In this document: piece by piece, positions 46,471 to 55,823 of the stretch
Layout: each line of letters begins with the position of its first letter
Numbering within the stretch: the first letter of the stretch is position 1
Assembly (NCBI RefSeq): GCF_003054055.1
Contig: NZ_QBKI01000009.1
Coordinates: forward strand, 1-64,000
Length of the DNA stretch: 64,000 nucleotides
Reading direction: 5' to 3'
Origin: Pontibacter mucosus
GTDB taxonomy: Bacteria > Bacteroidota > Bacteroidia > Cytophagales > Hymenobacteraceae
Notes under the pieces: generated by a model
Seen by the model: the letters and a program-made list of their open reading frames with translations, nothing else
Told to the model about the DNA's origin: nothing
The model's database searches: none
Program-made: the position numbers and the translations under genes

Positions 46471-49400
46471 TCATTTTTCCTGGTTCTGGAAGGTTGGGGC
46501 AAGCGCATAGGCCTCGCGGGGAAGGCTGAAGCCGGGGTCTACCAGCAGCACTTCCTCGTAGGTGAGGTTGTAGAGGCGGTACACCAGCACATCCACCTCC
46601 GCCTCCAGCCCCGACGTATCGGCAGCGGCATCGGCTTGTTTTATACTTAAAATCTGCTCCACCAGCTGTGTTATACTTGCTCTCGTTTCCTCGTCAGGCG
46701 TGGCGATGGGGAGTTGAACCATATATTGTCGCTTCCATCTTAAAAACCCGCCTCTGATTTGGGAGCTTATACTTTCGAAATAAAAAAGTAGCAGTCTTGA
46801 GTTCAGAAGAGAGAGCAAGTATAAATCATCGTTGCCAAGTATATATGCAGTTGTATCAAAATACCCCCCAATGGAATCTAAAGTGAAGTGATTAATTTGA
46901 GCAATCTCAGCAAATGCAATCTTGGGAACTTCAAATTCATTATAGTATACGCAGGACCTTAACTCCCACCAATAATTACCTTTGTCCGCTCTTTTTTTAG
47001 CTTTCTCAGCAAAAGGAGCCAGATATGCAGCCACGGAAGTATAATTCTCCTGCAGCCACAGCCATGCCATCTCCTCATTTATACTTCCAGCCTTTTCTTT
47101 TGTAAATCCTGCCGGGAAAAGTATAAGATGTTTATCCGACTTCGGCGGCTGGTACCGCTTCACATCGCGGCCAGCCAGAAAAGGTTTGATGATTTCGGCA
47201 CTGCGCGGGTCTTCCAGTATGAGCCGGTCTTTGGTGGCTTCATCAATCACAAAAGCCTCGTTTAAGCCTGTGAGAACACCACGGTAGATTTTGCCCTCCA
47301 CGTACTCGCCCAGCGGCGTGCCGGTGTTTTTAAGTTTCTGTAGCAGTTGCTGTGCGGTGCTGTCGGAGAGTGTCCAGCCGGAGCCGGGCAGCAGGTCGGC
47401 CTGCACGGCATACTTGTGCTGCTGCACGTAGCTTTCCAGCCCCTGCTCATACTTCAGCGTGTTTATACTTACCGCCTCAAACGTATAACCTGCTACTGGT
47501 TTATACTTTGCCACGGCCAGAATAAGCGGGTAGGTGGTGGCTTCCTCAAACACTGGCAAATCGCCGAAGTCCAGCAGCTGCTCCAGTTTATACTTTTGCA
47601 GCCAGGCCCGCAGCGCCTGCCCGTAGCCGGCGCGCATCCACTTGTTGGGAAGTATGTAGCTGAACTGGCCGCCCTCGCGCAGCAGCTCTATGCCGCGCTC
47701 CACAAAGTATACATACAGGTCGGCGGTGCCGGCGTAGGTGCTGAAAGCTTTCTGCAAGTATACTTTAAAGCTGCCCAGCTCCTCCTGGCGTATGTAGGGC
47801 GGGTTGCCCAGCACCACATCGAAGCCGTTATACTTGCCTTCCTCGTCCAGCACCTCCGGAAACTCGAAGCGCCACTCAAAGGCCCCCTCGTATACTTTGT
47901 TTTCCTCGATGGCCTGGCGCTCGTCTTCCAGCTTTTGCAGTTGCTTCTGCTTTTGCTGCAGCAGTTTCTTGTCTACTTTGGAGGCCCCGAACAGGTCGGG
48001 GTTCTGCATCACCTGTATCTGCCCGCGCAGCTCGGCCATTTTGCGGCGCAGCGGGTCGTTGTTGGCCAGGGTGGTTTTAAAGCCCTGCTTTATCTCCTCC
48101 AGGAAAGCCTCCAGCTGTTTTTTGTCTTGCTTGGAGTTGGTGTGCTTATACTTTAACACGGCCTCGCGGTAGGCCTGCAAACTATGGCCCTTGCGCCCGA
48201 ACGCCTCTTTCAAATCGGCCGAGAGCGGGTAGCGGCTCAGCAGCGAGTTGCCCTGCTTTATGTTGATGTCGATGTTGGGCAGCGTCTGGAGTTGGGTGAA
48301 TTTGTCAGCATCAGGATTTTCAGAATTAGAGGATACCCAGGATGCCGTAGGTGAAGGATTTTCAGATTTTGAAGAATCGTTTTGCGAAGAAATCCTGCCC
48401 GTCTTTGAATCCTGTAAATCCTGATGCTGATAATAGGCGTTCTTGAGCAGCTCTATCCAGAGGCGCAGGCGGCAAATCTTTACCGAATTGGGGTTGATGT
48501 CCACTCCGAACAGGCAGTTCTCGATGATGGTTTGCTTCTCGTGGAAGAGGGCCTCCTGCAGCTCCTGCACCTGCGGGTTTATACTCCGGCGGCCGTCGGG
48601 GTGCTCGGTTACGGTATAGCTGAACGGCTCGCCGTAGTGGTCGGTCACAATCAGCTCGTCGTTCTGCACCTCTATGCTTCCGTAGTGCAGCGGCCTGCCC
48701 TGGCGGTTGGTTAAAATCCGGAGCTCATGCTTTATCACAATCAGCTCGTTCAGGGCGCTCACCAGGTAATGCCCCGAGCCCACGGCCGGGTCGCAGATGC
48801 GCAGGCTGTTCAGCAACTGGTTATACTCCTTTATACTTTCCAAAGTATAGTTCTGGTGGATGCGGAGCTGCAGGGATTCGAAGCCGTGTCCGGACGAGCT
48901 GGTGTCGATGTTCCAGCCATACCTTTCGGAGAAGCGCTGCACAACCGCCCGCCGGATGGCCTCGCGGCTCATGTACATGGTAATAAAGCCGGGCGTATAG
49001 AAGGAGCCGTCGCGGTAGCCGTTTATCTTCTCAAAAATGAGCCCCAGCACCGAGGCCGTTATCAGTGTTTTGTTTTCCTCCTGTATCTCCTCCCTGCCCT
49101 CGGCCCCGAAGTCGTAGCTGCCCAAAAAGCGCAGCAGGTACTCCAGCGTGTGCAGCTCGGGGTGTTTGCCTACAAAATCCTTGCCCTGGGTGCGGCGAAA
49201 AACCGTTTGCGGGTAGAGCGGCAGCAGGCTGCGGTCTTTGAGGTTGGAGATGCGCAGCGTGCGTTTCTCCAGCGCCGTGGTCTCGAAGAGCGAGGAGTTG
49301 AGGTACGGGATGTGGCTATACTTTTGCTTGACGGTGGCGCTGCGTTTTTCGGGCCGCTCGGCCAGCACATCAAAAAACAGCTCGTTCAGGTCGTCGAACT

Positions 49401-50475
49401 CGCGCAGGTTGGCCGGGCTCATAAAGCCATACTTCTTGTCGCCGTGGTGGTAGCCGATGAGCTGCGCCTCCAGCAGTTTGAGGAACAGGATGCGGTTTAC
49501 CCAGGTGATGCACAGCTCCAGGGCCACGTTAAAGAGCTGCTCCTCGCGGGTGCTGCCGTAGCTGTTGGGTTTGTCGAGGCCCGAGATCAGGTCTTCGGAG
49601 CGCAGTTTCTGGTAAGCCGCCTCCAGCAGCGAGCCGGGGTTGGGTTTGGCTTTCCGCCGGATGAGTTTGCGGCCTCCCTCCTTCACTTCCTCCAGCCCGA
49701 TGATGTGCAGCAGCTCCAGGTAAAAGTCGCGGTCCAGGGAGTTGGCATCGTTGGCGAAGGGCTCTTTGAGCAGGTGCGCCGGCGAGAGCAACTTGTAGAG
49801 GGCCACCAGCTTCACATCGTCTTTGGGGTCTTTGTTGCGCAGCGGCTTTTCGTAGTCCTTCAGGTTAAAGTAAGTATAACTTATACTTTCGGAGAGCTTC
49901 TCCAGGTAGGGCGCGGCAATCTCCTTGTAGAAAAAATCGGTGCTGCCGCTGGCCTTGCGCCCGGCGGCCCAGTCGGTAAAGTCCTTCTTCAGCTGGGCAT
50001 TTCTAAAAAACAGGCGGTCGAACTCCAGGGCATCAAACACAAACCACTCGTGCACGCTGGTTACGATGAGGTGGCGCAGGTCGTGGTTGTGGTGCTGCAG
50101 GCGCTCGCGCAGGTAGTAGAGCAGCAGCTCGTGGGTGGCTTTGTAGTTGAGGTTGCCGGTGGTGGGCATGTCGGCCTTGTTGGTGGGCCGCTTTACCTCC
50201 AGCAGCACCCCGGCGTTGCTCTTGGTGGTGTTGCCGGTATGGATCACCAGGTCAGTTTTGCCTTTGGTGTTCACCCCATACTTATCATAAAAGGTCAACC
50301 GCAGAAAGTCGCGCAGGTGGTTTTTGGCGTGCTCTTCGGTTTCGTGCAGGTTGATGCTGTCCAGCAGCCCTGTGAGCGCCAGTTTAAATCGTTCGATCTC
50401 AGTTCGGCTTGTTTTCAGTCGCAGGTAAGCCTTGTTCAGCGCCTGTTTCGGGCGGAGGGTGTTGTGCTGCAGCAT
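46471..50475 (-). CDS. Type IIG-like restriction-modification enzyme (Eco57I family)
   Basis: 1334 aa from ATG 50475. The frame stays open to 50706, but that extension encodes only repeat-derived 'STPQLLNS' tandem units. Single-chain layout: N-terminal PD-(D/E)xK-like nuclease ('DLVIHTG ... GVLLEVKRP', about 78-95), helical linker, N6-adenine methyltransferase with motif I 'DPAVGSGHYL' (about 557-566) and motif IV 'LGNPPYIRQEEL' (about 890), then a TaqI-like target-recognition C-terminus ('PFLAGRDVKRYQPPKSDKHLI'). Cuts unmethylated DNA at a site it also methylates; the site is unknown. Bases 48288-48425 carry an in-frame dispersed repeat. 22 AAGTATA/TATACTT motifs lie in the gene. Confidence 0.88.
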   Translation of the reverse strand: MLQHNTLRPKQALNKAYLRLKTSRTEIERFKLALTGLLDSINLHETEEHAKNHLRDFLRLTFYDKYGVNTKGKTDLVIHTGNTTKSNAGVLLEVKRPTNKADMPTTGNLNYKATHELLLYYLRERLQHHNHDLRHLIVTSVHEWFVFDALEFDRLFFRNAQLKKDFTDWAAGRKASGSTDFFYKEIAAPYLEKLSESISYTYFNLKDYEKPLRNKDPKDDVKLVALYKLLSPAHLLKEPFANDANSLDRDFYLELLHIIGLEEVKEGGRKLIRRKAKPNPGSLLEAAYQKLRSEDLISGLDKPNSYGSTREEQLFNVALELCITWVNRILFLKLLEAQLIGYHHGDKKYGFMSPANLREFDDLNELFFDVLAERPEKRSATVKQKYSHIPYLNSSLFETTALEKRTLRISNLKDRSLLPLYPQTVFRRTQGKDFVGKHPELHTLEYLLRFLGSYDFGAEGREEIQEENKTLITASVLGLIFEKINGYRDGSFYTPGFITMYMSREAIRRAVVQRFSERYGWNIDTSSSGHGFESLQLRIHQNYTLESIKEYNQLLNSLRICDPAVGSGHYLVSALNELIVIKHELRILTNRQGRPLHYGSIEVQNDELIVTDHYGEPFSYTVTEHPDGRRSINPQVQELQEALFHEKQTIIENCLFGVDINPNSVKICRLRLWIELLKNAYYQHQDLQDSKTGRISSQNDSSKSENPSPTASWVSSNSENPDADKFTQLQTLPNIDINIKQGNSLLSRYPLSADLKEAFGRKGHSLQAYREAVLKYKHTNSKQDKKQLEAFLEEIKQGFKTTLANNDPLRRKMAELRGQIQVMQNPDLFGASKVDKKLLQQKQKQLQKLEDERQAIEENKVYEGAFEWRFEFPEVLDEEGKYNGFDVVLGNPPYIRQEELGSFKVYLQKAFSTYAGTADLYVYFVERGIELLREGGQFSYILPNKWMRAGYGQALRAWLQKYKLEQLLDFGDLPVFEEATTYPLILAVAKYKPVAGYTFEAVSINTLKYEQGLESYVQQHKYAVQADLLPGSGWTLSDSTAQQLLQKLKNTGTPLGEYVEGKIYRGVLTGLNEAFVIDEATKDRLILEDPRSAEIIKPFLAGRDVKRYQPPKSDKHLILFPAGFTKEKAGSINEEMAWLWLQENYTSVAAYLAPFAEKAKKRADKGNYWWELRSCVYYNEFEVPKIAFAEIAQINHFTLDSIGGYFDTTAYILGNDDLYLLSLLNSRLLLFYFESISSQIRGGFLRWKRQYMVQLPIATPDEETRASITQLVEQILSIKQADAAADTSGLEAEVDVLVYRLYNLTYEEVLLVDPGFSLPREAYALAPTFQNQEK
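48288..48425 (-). repeat. Dispersed repeat inserted in frame in the restriction gene
   Basis: Plus strand has TCAGCATCAGGATTTTCAG at the left end and AATCCTGTAAATCCTGATGC at the right end, an imperfect inverted pair enclosing GGATTTTCAGATTTTGAAG-type sequence. It encodes a low-complexity Ser/Asn-rich stretch (about residues 683-730) between methyltransferase motifs I and IV. Confidence 0.65.
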
Positions 50476-50520
50476 GGGTCGGGGTTGCCTTTGTTTTCTA
50501 CAGCAAGATAGGGAAAGTTT

Positions 50521-50640
50521 GGAAGTTAGAAAGTTGGGAAGCTGGGAAGTTTGGGAGTTAGAGAGTTGGGGAGTTGAGGAGTTGAGGAGTTGGGGAGTTG
50601 AGGAGTTGAGGAGTTGGGGAGACGCAATACGTTGCGTTTT
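50521..50640 (+). repeat. GAGTTGAG/GAGTTGGG octamer tandem array
   Basis: Eight consecutive 8-bp units (50555-50618): GAGTTAGA, then GAGTTGGG and GAGTTGAG in mixed order, ending at a GAGACGCAATACGTTGCG palindrome (50619-50640). The array ends 46 bp before the restriction-gene ATG read from the minus strand, after further degenerate units (50521-50554). Confidence 0.85.
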
Positions 50641-51200
50641 AGGGGGCCGCTGCTCTTCCGGATTTGCAATCCGGAAGTATGGTAGCCGCGGATTTGTAAC
50701 CCGCAAGTGCAGTAGCAGCGGCTAATAGCAAGTATGCGTATGACACATCCCGGTGTTGTTCCGGGCACCAGATCCCACAAGCCGCCTCCCGGAAAAACTG
50801 GGTATCATTTCGATAGCCATGGCCTTCGCTATGCAACAAGTATGAACTGTCCCCTTGAGGATAAGCGAGAACGCGAGTTCGAGGCTTGCGAGCTGCGCTC
50901 AAAGGGGTGTAATCGGCTGCTGAGTTTAACCTGTGTAGGGACAGGTCGCGACCTGTCCGCGCAAGGACAGCAACGACGAAGCTTATACTTTTGCCAAAGT
51001 AATCACAGATTCCCCGCCTTAGACTACCGAGAACGCGAGTTCGAAGGTAGCGAGCGCAGCTCTTAGGGGTGGGTTTATACTTTGCCCGGGGCAGGTCGTG
51101 CCCTGTCTGCGCGAGGAAAATGGCTATGAAATTTATACTTCAACCAAAGTCCCCTCCTTGTCTTTATTGAAGGCCCTTACCCTCAGAAAGGGATGAAGGA
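50640..51200 (-). repeat. Partial intergenic mosaic, copy G
   Basis: In the opposite orientation to copies A-C: TCCGGATTTGCAATCCGGA palindrome, a degenerate truncated core start, a CCCCTTGAGG unit with a cassette (50861-50900), the GGACAGGTCG/CGACCTGTCC palindrome (50939-50958), and a second cassette (51022-51062) inside a CCTTAG...CTTAGG unit. No gene supported. Confidence 0.75.
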
Positions 51201-51241
51201 TAGCTGGCCCCGACAAAAACGACGGCGCTTACACTACTGAC

Positions 51242-51276
51242 AAAAAAAGAAGCGACAACGGCTATTTGTCGCTTCA
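51242..51276 (-). terminator. Terminator of the small lipoprotein
   Basis: GAAGCGACAA / TTGTCGCTTC hairpin; read on the minus strand it is followed by TTCTTTTTTT. Confidence 0.8.
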
Positions 51277-51312
51277 CTGCTAAACGCTCAAAAATACCAG
51301 CTACAACCGGGT

Positions 51313-51540
51313 TTACATCGCGTTTATCTCGTCAATCAGTCGGTCTTTGGCTTCGCGCCTTACTTCGTTTTCCAGGCTCAGCGTGTCGATCCGTGCTTTC
51401 GTAGAGTCGAAATCAATTCCGGTGTGATTTTTAAACTCTTCTTTCGCAATATCCTTGGCCACATCGGTCAGTCTTCCCTGGGCTTGCTCGCAGGATGTAA
51501 AAAATGCCAATCCGGTAACTGCTAAAAGTAATTTCTTCAT
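51313..51540 (-). CDS. Small lipoprotein
   Basis: 75 aa. Lipoprotein signal 'LLLAVTGLAFFTSC' (Cys17), then a short charged helical region ('VAKDIAKEEFKNHTGIDFD'). No known domain; similar short lipoproteins are common in the phylum. Function unknown. Confidence 0.7.
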   Translation of the reverse strand: MKKLLLAVTGLAFFTSCEQAQGRLTDVAKDIAKEEFKNHTGIDFDSTKARIDTLSLENEVRREAKDRLIDEINAM

Positions 51541-51699
51541 GCTTTGGGTATGGTACAGGGTGAGGGGTAGTTAATCCGTTGTTATAACTCCGGAGGTGCT
51601 GTTTATAGTGTGTCGTCAAAGCAAAACCAGTTTTCTTCCCACATGTTTTCAGTATCTGAAAAAAACTCCCAAACATGTAAAGTTTGTACTGTTATACTT

Positions 51700-52800
51700 C
51701 AGCCGCAGCTTTTATACCAGTCTGAATCAGGTTTTCAGGATGAAGGGATAAGCGGATTTTATACTTTAATGATACATTATATTTTCCCTCTACGGCTGTT
51801 AAAAGCTGCTGCAGGCTTCCCAGTCCGCATAAGTTATAGGTTATACTTGCCGGTTTATACCCTCGTAGCCACGGCCTCTCGCTGTTCCGGACATCTTTAT
51901 TTGGAACTAATGCTGCTGCGGACTTCAGAGTCGGCGTAGGCTATACTTTATACTTCAGTTTATACTTGATAATTGTCTGGCGCAAGTCTTCAGAATTGTA
52001 TCCTATTATGGTGTCAAGTTTGTAACTTGACTGGCTTGAAAAGCCATACTTCTAATCTTGCTCCAGCTATACTTTTATACTTGCTGGTTATACTTTCCTA
52101 GCCACGGCTTCCCGCAACCTGAACCAAGCTATCTTTTCTAGCTATCGTTCCTCCTCCAGACTTACAAAAGCTAACGTTGCACCTCTAGCCTTGGAGCTCT
52201 CAAGCCCGAGAGGGCTCGCCTTCGGGCATCGCGCTGCTTTCGCTTCCTGCCCTCGTGCCTCGGGCTGCCTCGCTGTCGCTCGTCACCGGAACCTCTCGAG
52301 GCGCTCAACCCAAAGGCTGGGAATCATTCGATAGCCGCTGCTATTACTACTGTCCCCTTGAGGGGACCATAGGGGTGTTAATCGCCCGTAGAGACAATAG
52401 AAGGGAGTAAGTGTGAGTGCCGCTGCCCCTGCTGTCATCTCGACCTTCGGGAAAGTTCTGTTTAGAATCCCCGATAGATCTCTCACAGCTACGCTGGCTC
52501 TCTTCGGCTCCCGCCTCGAGAGTACTCGAGATGACAGGAGAAGGTGGCAAGTATAATTCCCTTCCTCTGAGGGCAAGGGGTGGGTTTATACGCTGTAGGG
52601 ACAGGTCGCGACCTGTCCGTGCAAGGACGCTGGCAACGAAGCTTATACTTCAGAAACAGTAAAAACAGGCTCCCCTCCTTGGCTAAGGAGGGGCCAGGGG
52701 TGGTTGGGCCCGGGACTGCAGAACTCCCTCCCCTGTTCTTAGGGGAGGGCTGGGGTGGGGTTAACTTTCGGGCCAGGGGTGGTTAGATCCGACAAAGCAA
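51700..52800 (-). repeat. Intergenic mosaic repeat, copy D
   Basis: Same module order as copies A-C but reversed. Read on the minus strand: two CCGGGxCCAACC-type starts, a CTCCTTAGCCAAGGAG palindrome, GGACAGGTCG/CGACCTGTCC (52599-52618), a TGTCATCTCGAG...GAGATGACA unit interrupted by a GC-rich insert, a TGTCCCCTTGAGGGGACC unit without cassette (52350-52377, the empty site), and the core (52099-52343). Its stem CTCTC/GAGAG (52197-52212) replaces CTCCC/GGGAG of other copies. No gene supported in 51541-52939. Confidence 0.82.
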
Positions 52801-52939
52801 AACTCTCTTCCCGCTCAACTCACCGCCACTATCCCAAGAAAACAGGTAACTTGCAGTACCAAAGAAAGGTAAAACAACCTAACAGCAAAGACACAAAATA
52901 CTGCACCGCTACAACTTTCTAACTCTCTAACTTTAGAAC

Positions 52940-53440
52940 ATGCTTAAAATCGGCCTCCTCTCCGACACCCACTCCTACCTCGACGACCAGATCATGCGCC
53001 TGCTCTCCGACCGCGACGAAATCTGGCATGCCGGTGATTTTGGAAGTATGGAAGTATCGGACAGGCTGCAGGAACTGGCGCCGCTGCGGGGCGTGTACGG
53101 CAATATCGACGATGCTGCTATCCGGCTGGTGCACCCCAAGGTAAACCGGTTTATGGCAGAAGGGCTGGACGTAATGATGACGCATATTGGCGGCTACCCC
53201 GGCAAGTACCACCCCGACGTGCGCCAGAGTATAAAACTAAACCCGCCGCAGCTCTACATCACCGGGCACTCGCACATCCTCAAAATCATGACAGACAAGA
53301 GCCTGAACAACCTGCTGCACATAAACCCGGGCGCGGCGGGCAGGCACGGCTTCCATAATATCCGGACGATGGTGAAGTTAAGTATAAACGAGGGCAAGGT
53401 GCAGGACCTGCAGGTGCTGGAACTGGGCAAGCGGGCATAA
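52940..53440 (+). CDS. YfcE/MJ0936-type metallophosphoesterase
   Basis: 166 aa. Dinuclear metal motifs in order: 'SDTHSYLD', 'HAGDFGS', 'GNID', 'THIGGYPG', 'ITGHSHI'. Predicted cytoplasmic phosphodiesterase of the YfcE group; substrate not known. The next downstream hairpin fits the convergent gene better than this one. Confidence 0.9.
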   Translation: MLKIGLLSDTHSYLDDQIMRLLSDRDEIWHAGDFGSMEVSDRLQELAPLRGVYGNIDDAAIRLVHPKVNRFMAEGLDVMMTHIGGYPGKYHPDVRQSIKLNPPQLYITGHSHILKIMTDKSLNNLLHINPGAAGRHGFHNIRTMVKLSINEGKVQDLQVLELGKRA

Positions 53441-53443
53441 AAA

Positions 53444-53471
53444 AAGTGTGTCTGCGCAGGCAAACACACTT
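53444..53471 (-). terminator. Terminator for the convergent small gene
   Basis: AAGTGTGT / ACACACTT hairpin. The minus strand continues into TTTTTTT, so it most likely ends the 53551-53739 transcript; the plus side lacks a T tract. Confidence 0.65.
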
Positions 53472-53550
53472 GATGTCTTGTTTAGTAAGCCGCCGCCATT
53501 CGCTAAACAGCAGCGGCAGCAGATGGGCTTACTTTCGCGAAAATAAGGGA

Positions 53551-53739
53551 CTACTCGGCAGCGGTTTCTTCAGCAGCAGGCTTGCTCTTTTTAGGAGCCT
53601 CACCGAATTGCTCTTTCAGCGCGTCTACGTCTACGTTTTTGATAACAGGCGTCAGCAGCAGTTGCTTGATCTTAGCTACCTTGTTGTTAGCTCTTGCCTT
53701 ATTCTTGCGATCTTTTCTTTTTAGTCTAGTAACTCCCAT
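53551..53739 (-). CDS. Small basic protein, conserved type
   Basis: 62 aa, very Lys/Arg-rich at the N-terminus ('[25 protein letters not shown]'), acidic Ala/Glu tail. This looks like a nucleic-acid or ribosome-associated small protein, but I do not recognise a named family. Its promoter faces away from the threonine aldolase gene across a 77-bp AT-rich spacer. Confidence 0.65.
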   Translation of the reverse strand: MGVTRLKRKDRKNKARANNKVAKIKQLLLTPVIKNVDVDALKEQFGEAPKKSKPAAEETAAE

Positions 53740-53816
53740 CGTTGCAATGTTTTTATTTGAGGGGCAAAAGTAAGTTATTATTTTTACAAAATAAAATTTT
53801 TTCAGAAAGCATATTC

Positions 53817-54863
53817 ATGAGCCAAAAGATAGATCTCCGCTCCGACACCGTAACCAGGCCAACCCCGGCCATGCTGCAGGCCATGTTTGCCGCCCCTGTT
53901 GGCGACGATGTATACGGCGAGGACCCGACCGTGAACGCCCTGGAGGAGAAAGCCGCTGCGATGTTTGGCATGGAGGCTGGCCTCTTCTGCCCTTCCGGCA
54001 CCATGACCAACCAGATTGCCATCAAAGTGCACACCGCCCCGCTCACCGAGGTAATCTGCGACATCACGGCGCACATCCACCAGTACGAGGGCGGGGGCAT
54101 CGCCTTTAACTCAGGAGCCTCCACAGCCCTGGTGCATGGCGAGCGTGGCAAAATGACGCCGCAGCAGGTAGAGGCCAATATCCGCCCACTCGACAACATC
54201 CACTTCCCCGAGACAAGGCTGGTGGCCCTGGAGAACAGCTGCAACAAAGGCGGCGGCTCGTTTTATTCTTTGGCGGAGATTGCTGCTATATCTGAAGTAT
54301 GCAAGCGCCATAACCTGGCCCTGCACCTGGACGGCGCCCGCGTCTTCAACGCCCTCGCTGCCTCCGGCGACGCGGCCCAGGACTACGGCTTATACTTCGA
54401 CAGCATTTCGGTTTGCCTCTCCAAGGGACTTGGTGCCCCGGTAGGCTCCGTGCTGCTCGGCTCCCGCGACTTTATTAAACGAGCCCGAAGGGTGCGCAAG
54501 GTGTTTGGCGGAGGTATGCGCCAGGCCGGTTATCTGGCGGCAGCCTGCATCTATGCGCTGGACAACCACATCGAGCGCCTGCACGAAGATCACCGCAGGG
54601 CCAAGGAACTGGAGCAGGTGCTACTGCAGAGCAACTACGTGGAGAGCGTGATGCCCGTGGAAACCAACATCGTAATCTTTAAGCTGAACGACCGTATGCA
54701 GGATGCTGCCTTTGTGCAGGCCCTGGCCAAGCAAAACATACTTGCCTCCAGCTTCGGCCCGCAGATGATCCGCTTTGTGACGCACCTGGATATCACCGAG
54801 GAAATGCACCAGCACTTGCTGCAAGCACTGCAGGCGCTGAACCAGGAAAAGGTGGTCGTATAG
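53817..54863 (+). CDS. ltaE: Low-specificity L-threonine aldolase
   Basis: 348 aa from ATG 53817 (the open frame begins earlier, but the upstream residues do not match the family). Pyridoxal-phosphate enzyme that splits L-threonine/allo-threonine into glycine and acetaldehyde. '[12 protein letters not shown]', '[10 protein letters not shown]' and the PLP lysine in '[14 protein letters not shown]' are diagnostic, with '[11 protein letters not shown]' binding the cofactor. Confidence 0.93.
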   Translation: MSQKIDLRSDTVTRPTPAMLQAMFAAPVGDDVYGEDPTVNALEEKAAAMFGMEAGLFCPSGTMTNQIAIKVHTAPLTEVICDITAHIHQYEGGGIAFNSGASTALVHGERGKMTPQQVEANIRPLDNIHFPETRLVALENSCNKGGGSFYSLAEIAAISEVCKRHNLALHLDGARVFNALAASGDAAQDYGLYFDSISVCLSKGLGAPVGSVLLGSRDFIKRARRVRKVFGGGMRQAGYLAAACIYALDNHIERLHEDHRRAKELEQVLLQSNYVESVMPVETNIVIFKLNDRMQDAAFVQALAKQNILASSFGPQMIRFVTHLDITEEMHQHLLQALQALNQEKVVV

Positions 54864-54976
54864 ACGCCCCCATTATAATTTAGCGACTGTCACTTTAAGG
54901 GAACAGTCGCTTTAACAAATATGTCTTTTGACGATTCCTCTTTTTTCTTTTGTCAAGCAGTCTTTTGTCCTAAAAA

Positions 54977-55600
54977 ATGAACTCCTCCCACCCCTCTCCT
55001 GAAATACTGGCTGCTTTTGCCGCTGATCCGATTATTTGTGAGATCATCCGGAGCGGCCGGCCCCTGCCCTCCTCCCGCTCCGAGGATGTATACTTTAAAC
55101 TGCTCAGCTCTATTGTGTCGCAGCAGCTGAGCACAAAGGTGGCGGCGGTTATTTTCAGGCGTTTTCAGGAGCTGTTTCCGGAGGAGTACCCGCACCCGGA
55201 GCTGGTGCTGGCGGCAACCGACGAGATGCTGCGCAGTGCCGGACTGTCGTTTCAGAAGATTGGCTACATACGCAATGTGGCCGTTTTTGCAGCAGCGGGA
55301 AACCTGGAGCACGCCACCATCGACGCCATGGAAGACGAGGAACTGATCCTGCACCTGACGCAGATAAAAGGCGTCGGCCGCTGGACCGTGGAAATGCTGC
55401 TGATGTTTGCCCTCGAGCGCCCTGATGTTTTTCCGGTGGATGATTTGGGAATACAGAATGCCATGAAACGCCACTATGGACTTGATGCCTCCGGCAAGGT
55501 CCTGCGCCTGCAGATGCAGCAGATAGCCGAAAACTGGCGCCCCTACCGCACCATCGCCAGCAAATACCTCTGGCAGTCGCTGGACAACATGCCGAAGTAG
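54977..55600 (+). CDS. AlkA-type DNA-3-methyladenine glycosylase
   Basis: 207 aa, HhH-GPD superfamily. Helix-hairpin-helix in 'LTQIKGVGRWTVEMLLMF' and the catalytic Asp in 'FPVDDLGIQNAM'. Removes alkylated bases to start base-excision repair. It lacks the extra N-terminal domain of E. coli AlkA, like many short bacterial members. The 223-bp gap after it contains a CATCCTGAAAGGATCTTG dispersed repeat at 55662-55680. Confidence 0.88.
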   Translation: MNSSHPSPEILAAFAADPIICEIIRSGRPLPSSRSEDVYFKLLSSIVSQQLSTKVAAVIFRRFQELFPEEYPHPELVLAATDEMLRSAGLSFQKIGYIRNVAVFAAAGNLEHATIDAMEDEELILHLTQIKGVGRWTVEMLLMFALERPDVFPVDDLGIQNAMKRHYGLDASGKVLRLQMQQIAENWRPYRTIASKYLWQSLDNMPK

Positions 55601-55823
55601 CCAGAAAGTATAAATTAGCTGTTCTTTTACCTCAGTCTGACAGGTGCATTTAACACTTTTTGTCATCCTGAAAGGATCTTGGTAGCAAGTAGTAAAAGCT
55701 TCACCTTCGGGGGTGGAGGCCCTCACTTCCTTCTAGGTTTCTTAGCAGAAGAAAACGTCCTTGCTCAGTTGAGGCAAGTTTATACTTTTGGAGACAAACC
55801 GCGCCATAGTGTAAAGTATAACC

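Noticed and set aside
46171..49890. AAGTATA as a sigma-70 type -10 promoter element
   Set aside because: It is equally common inside genes and on both strands, and the phylum uses TAnnTTTG boxes, seen clearly at rnpB.
48727..50511. 594-codon plus-strand frame opposite the restriction gene
   Set aside because: Lies wholly antisense to a gene with clear motifs. Its Val/Leu/Gln-rich composition is typical of antisense reading in GC-rich codons.
50555..50618. Possible CRISPR-like array
   Set aside because: The units are 8 bp and directly adjoining, with no spacers and no cas genes; a simple tandem repeat.
53582..53773. 63-codon plus-strand frame opposite the small basic protein
   Set aside because: The minus-strand protein has strongly biased Lys/Arg composition and its own terminator; the plus frame is its mirror.
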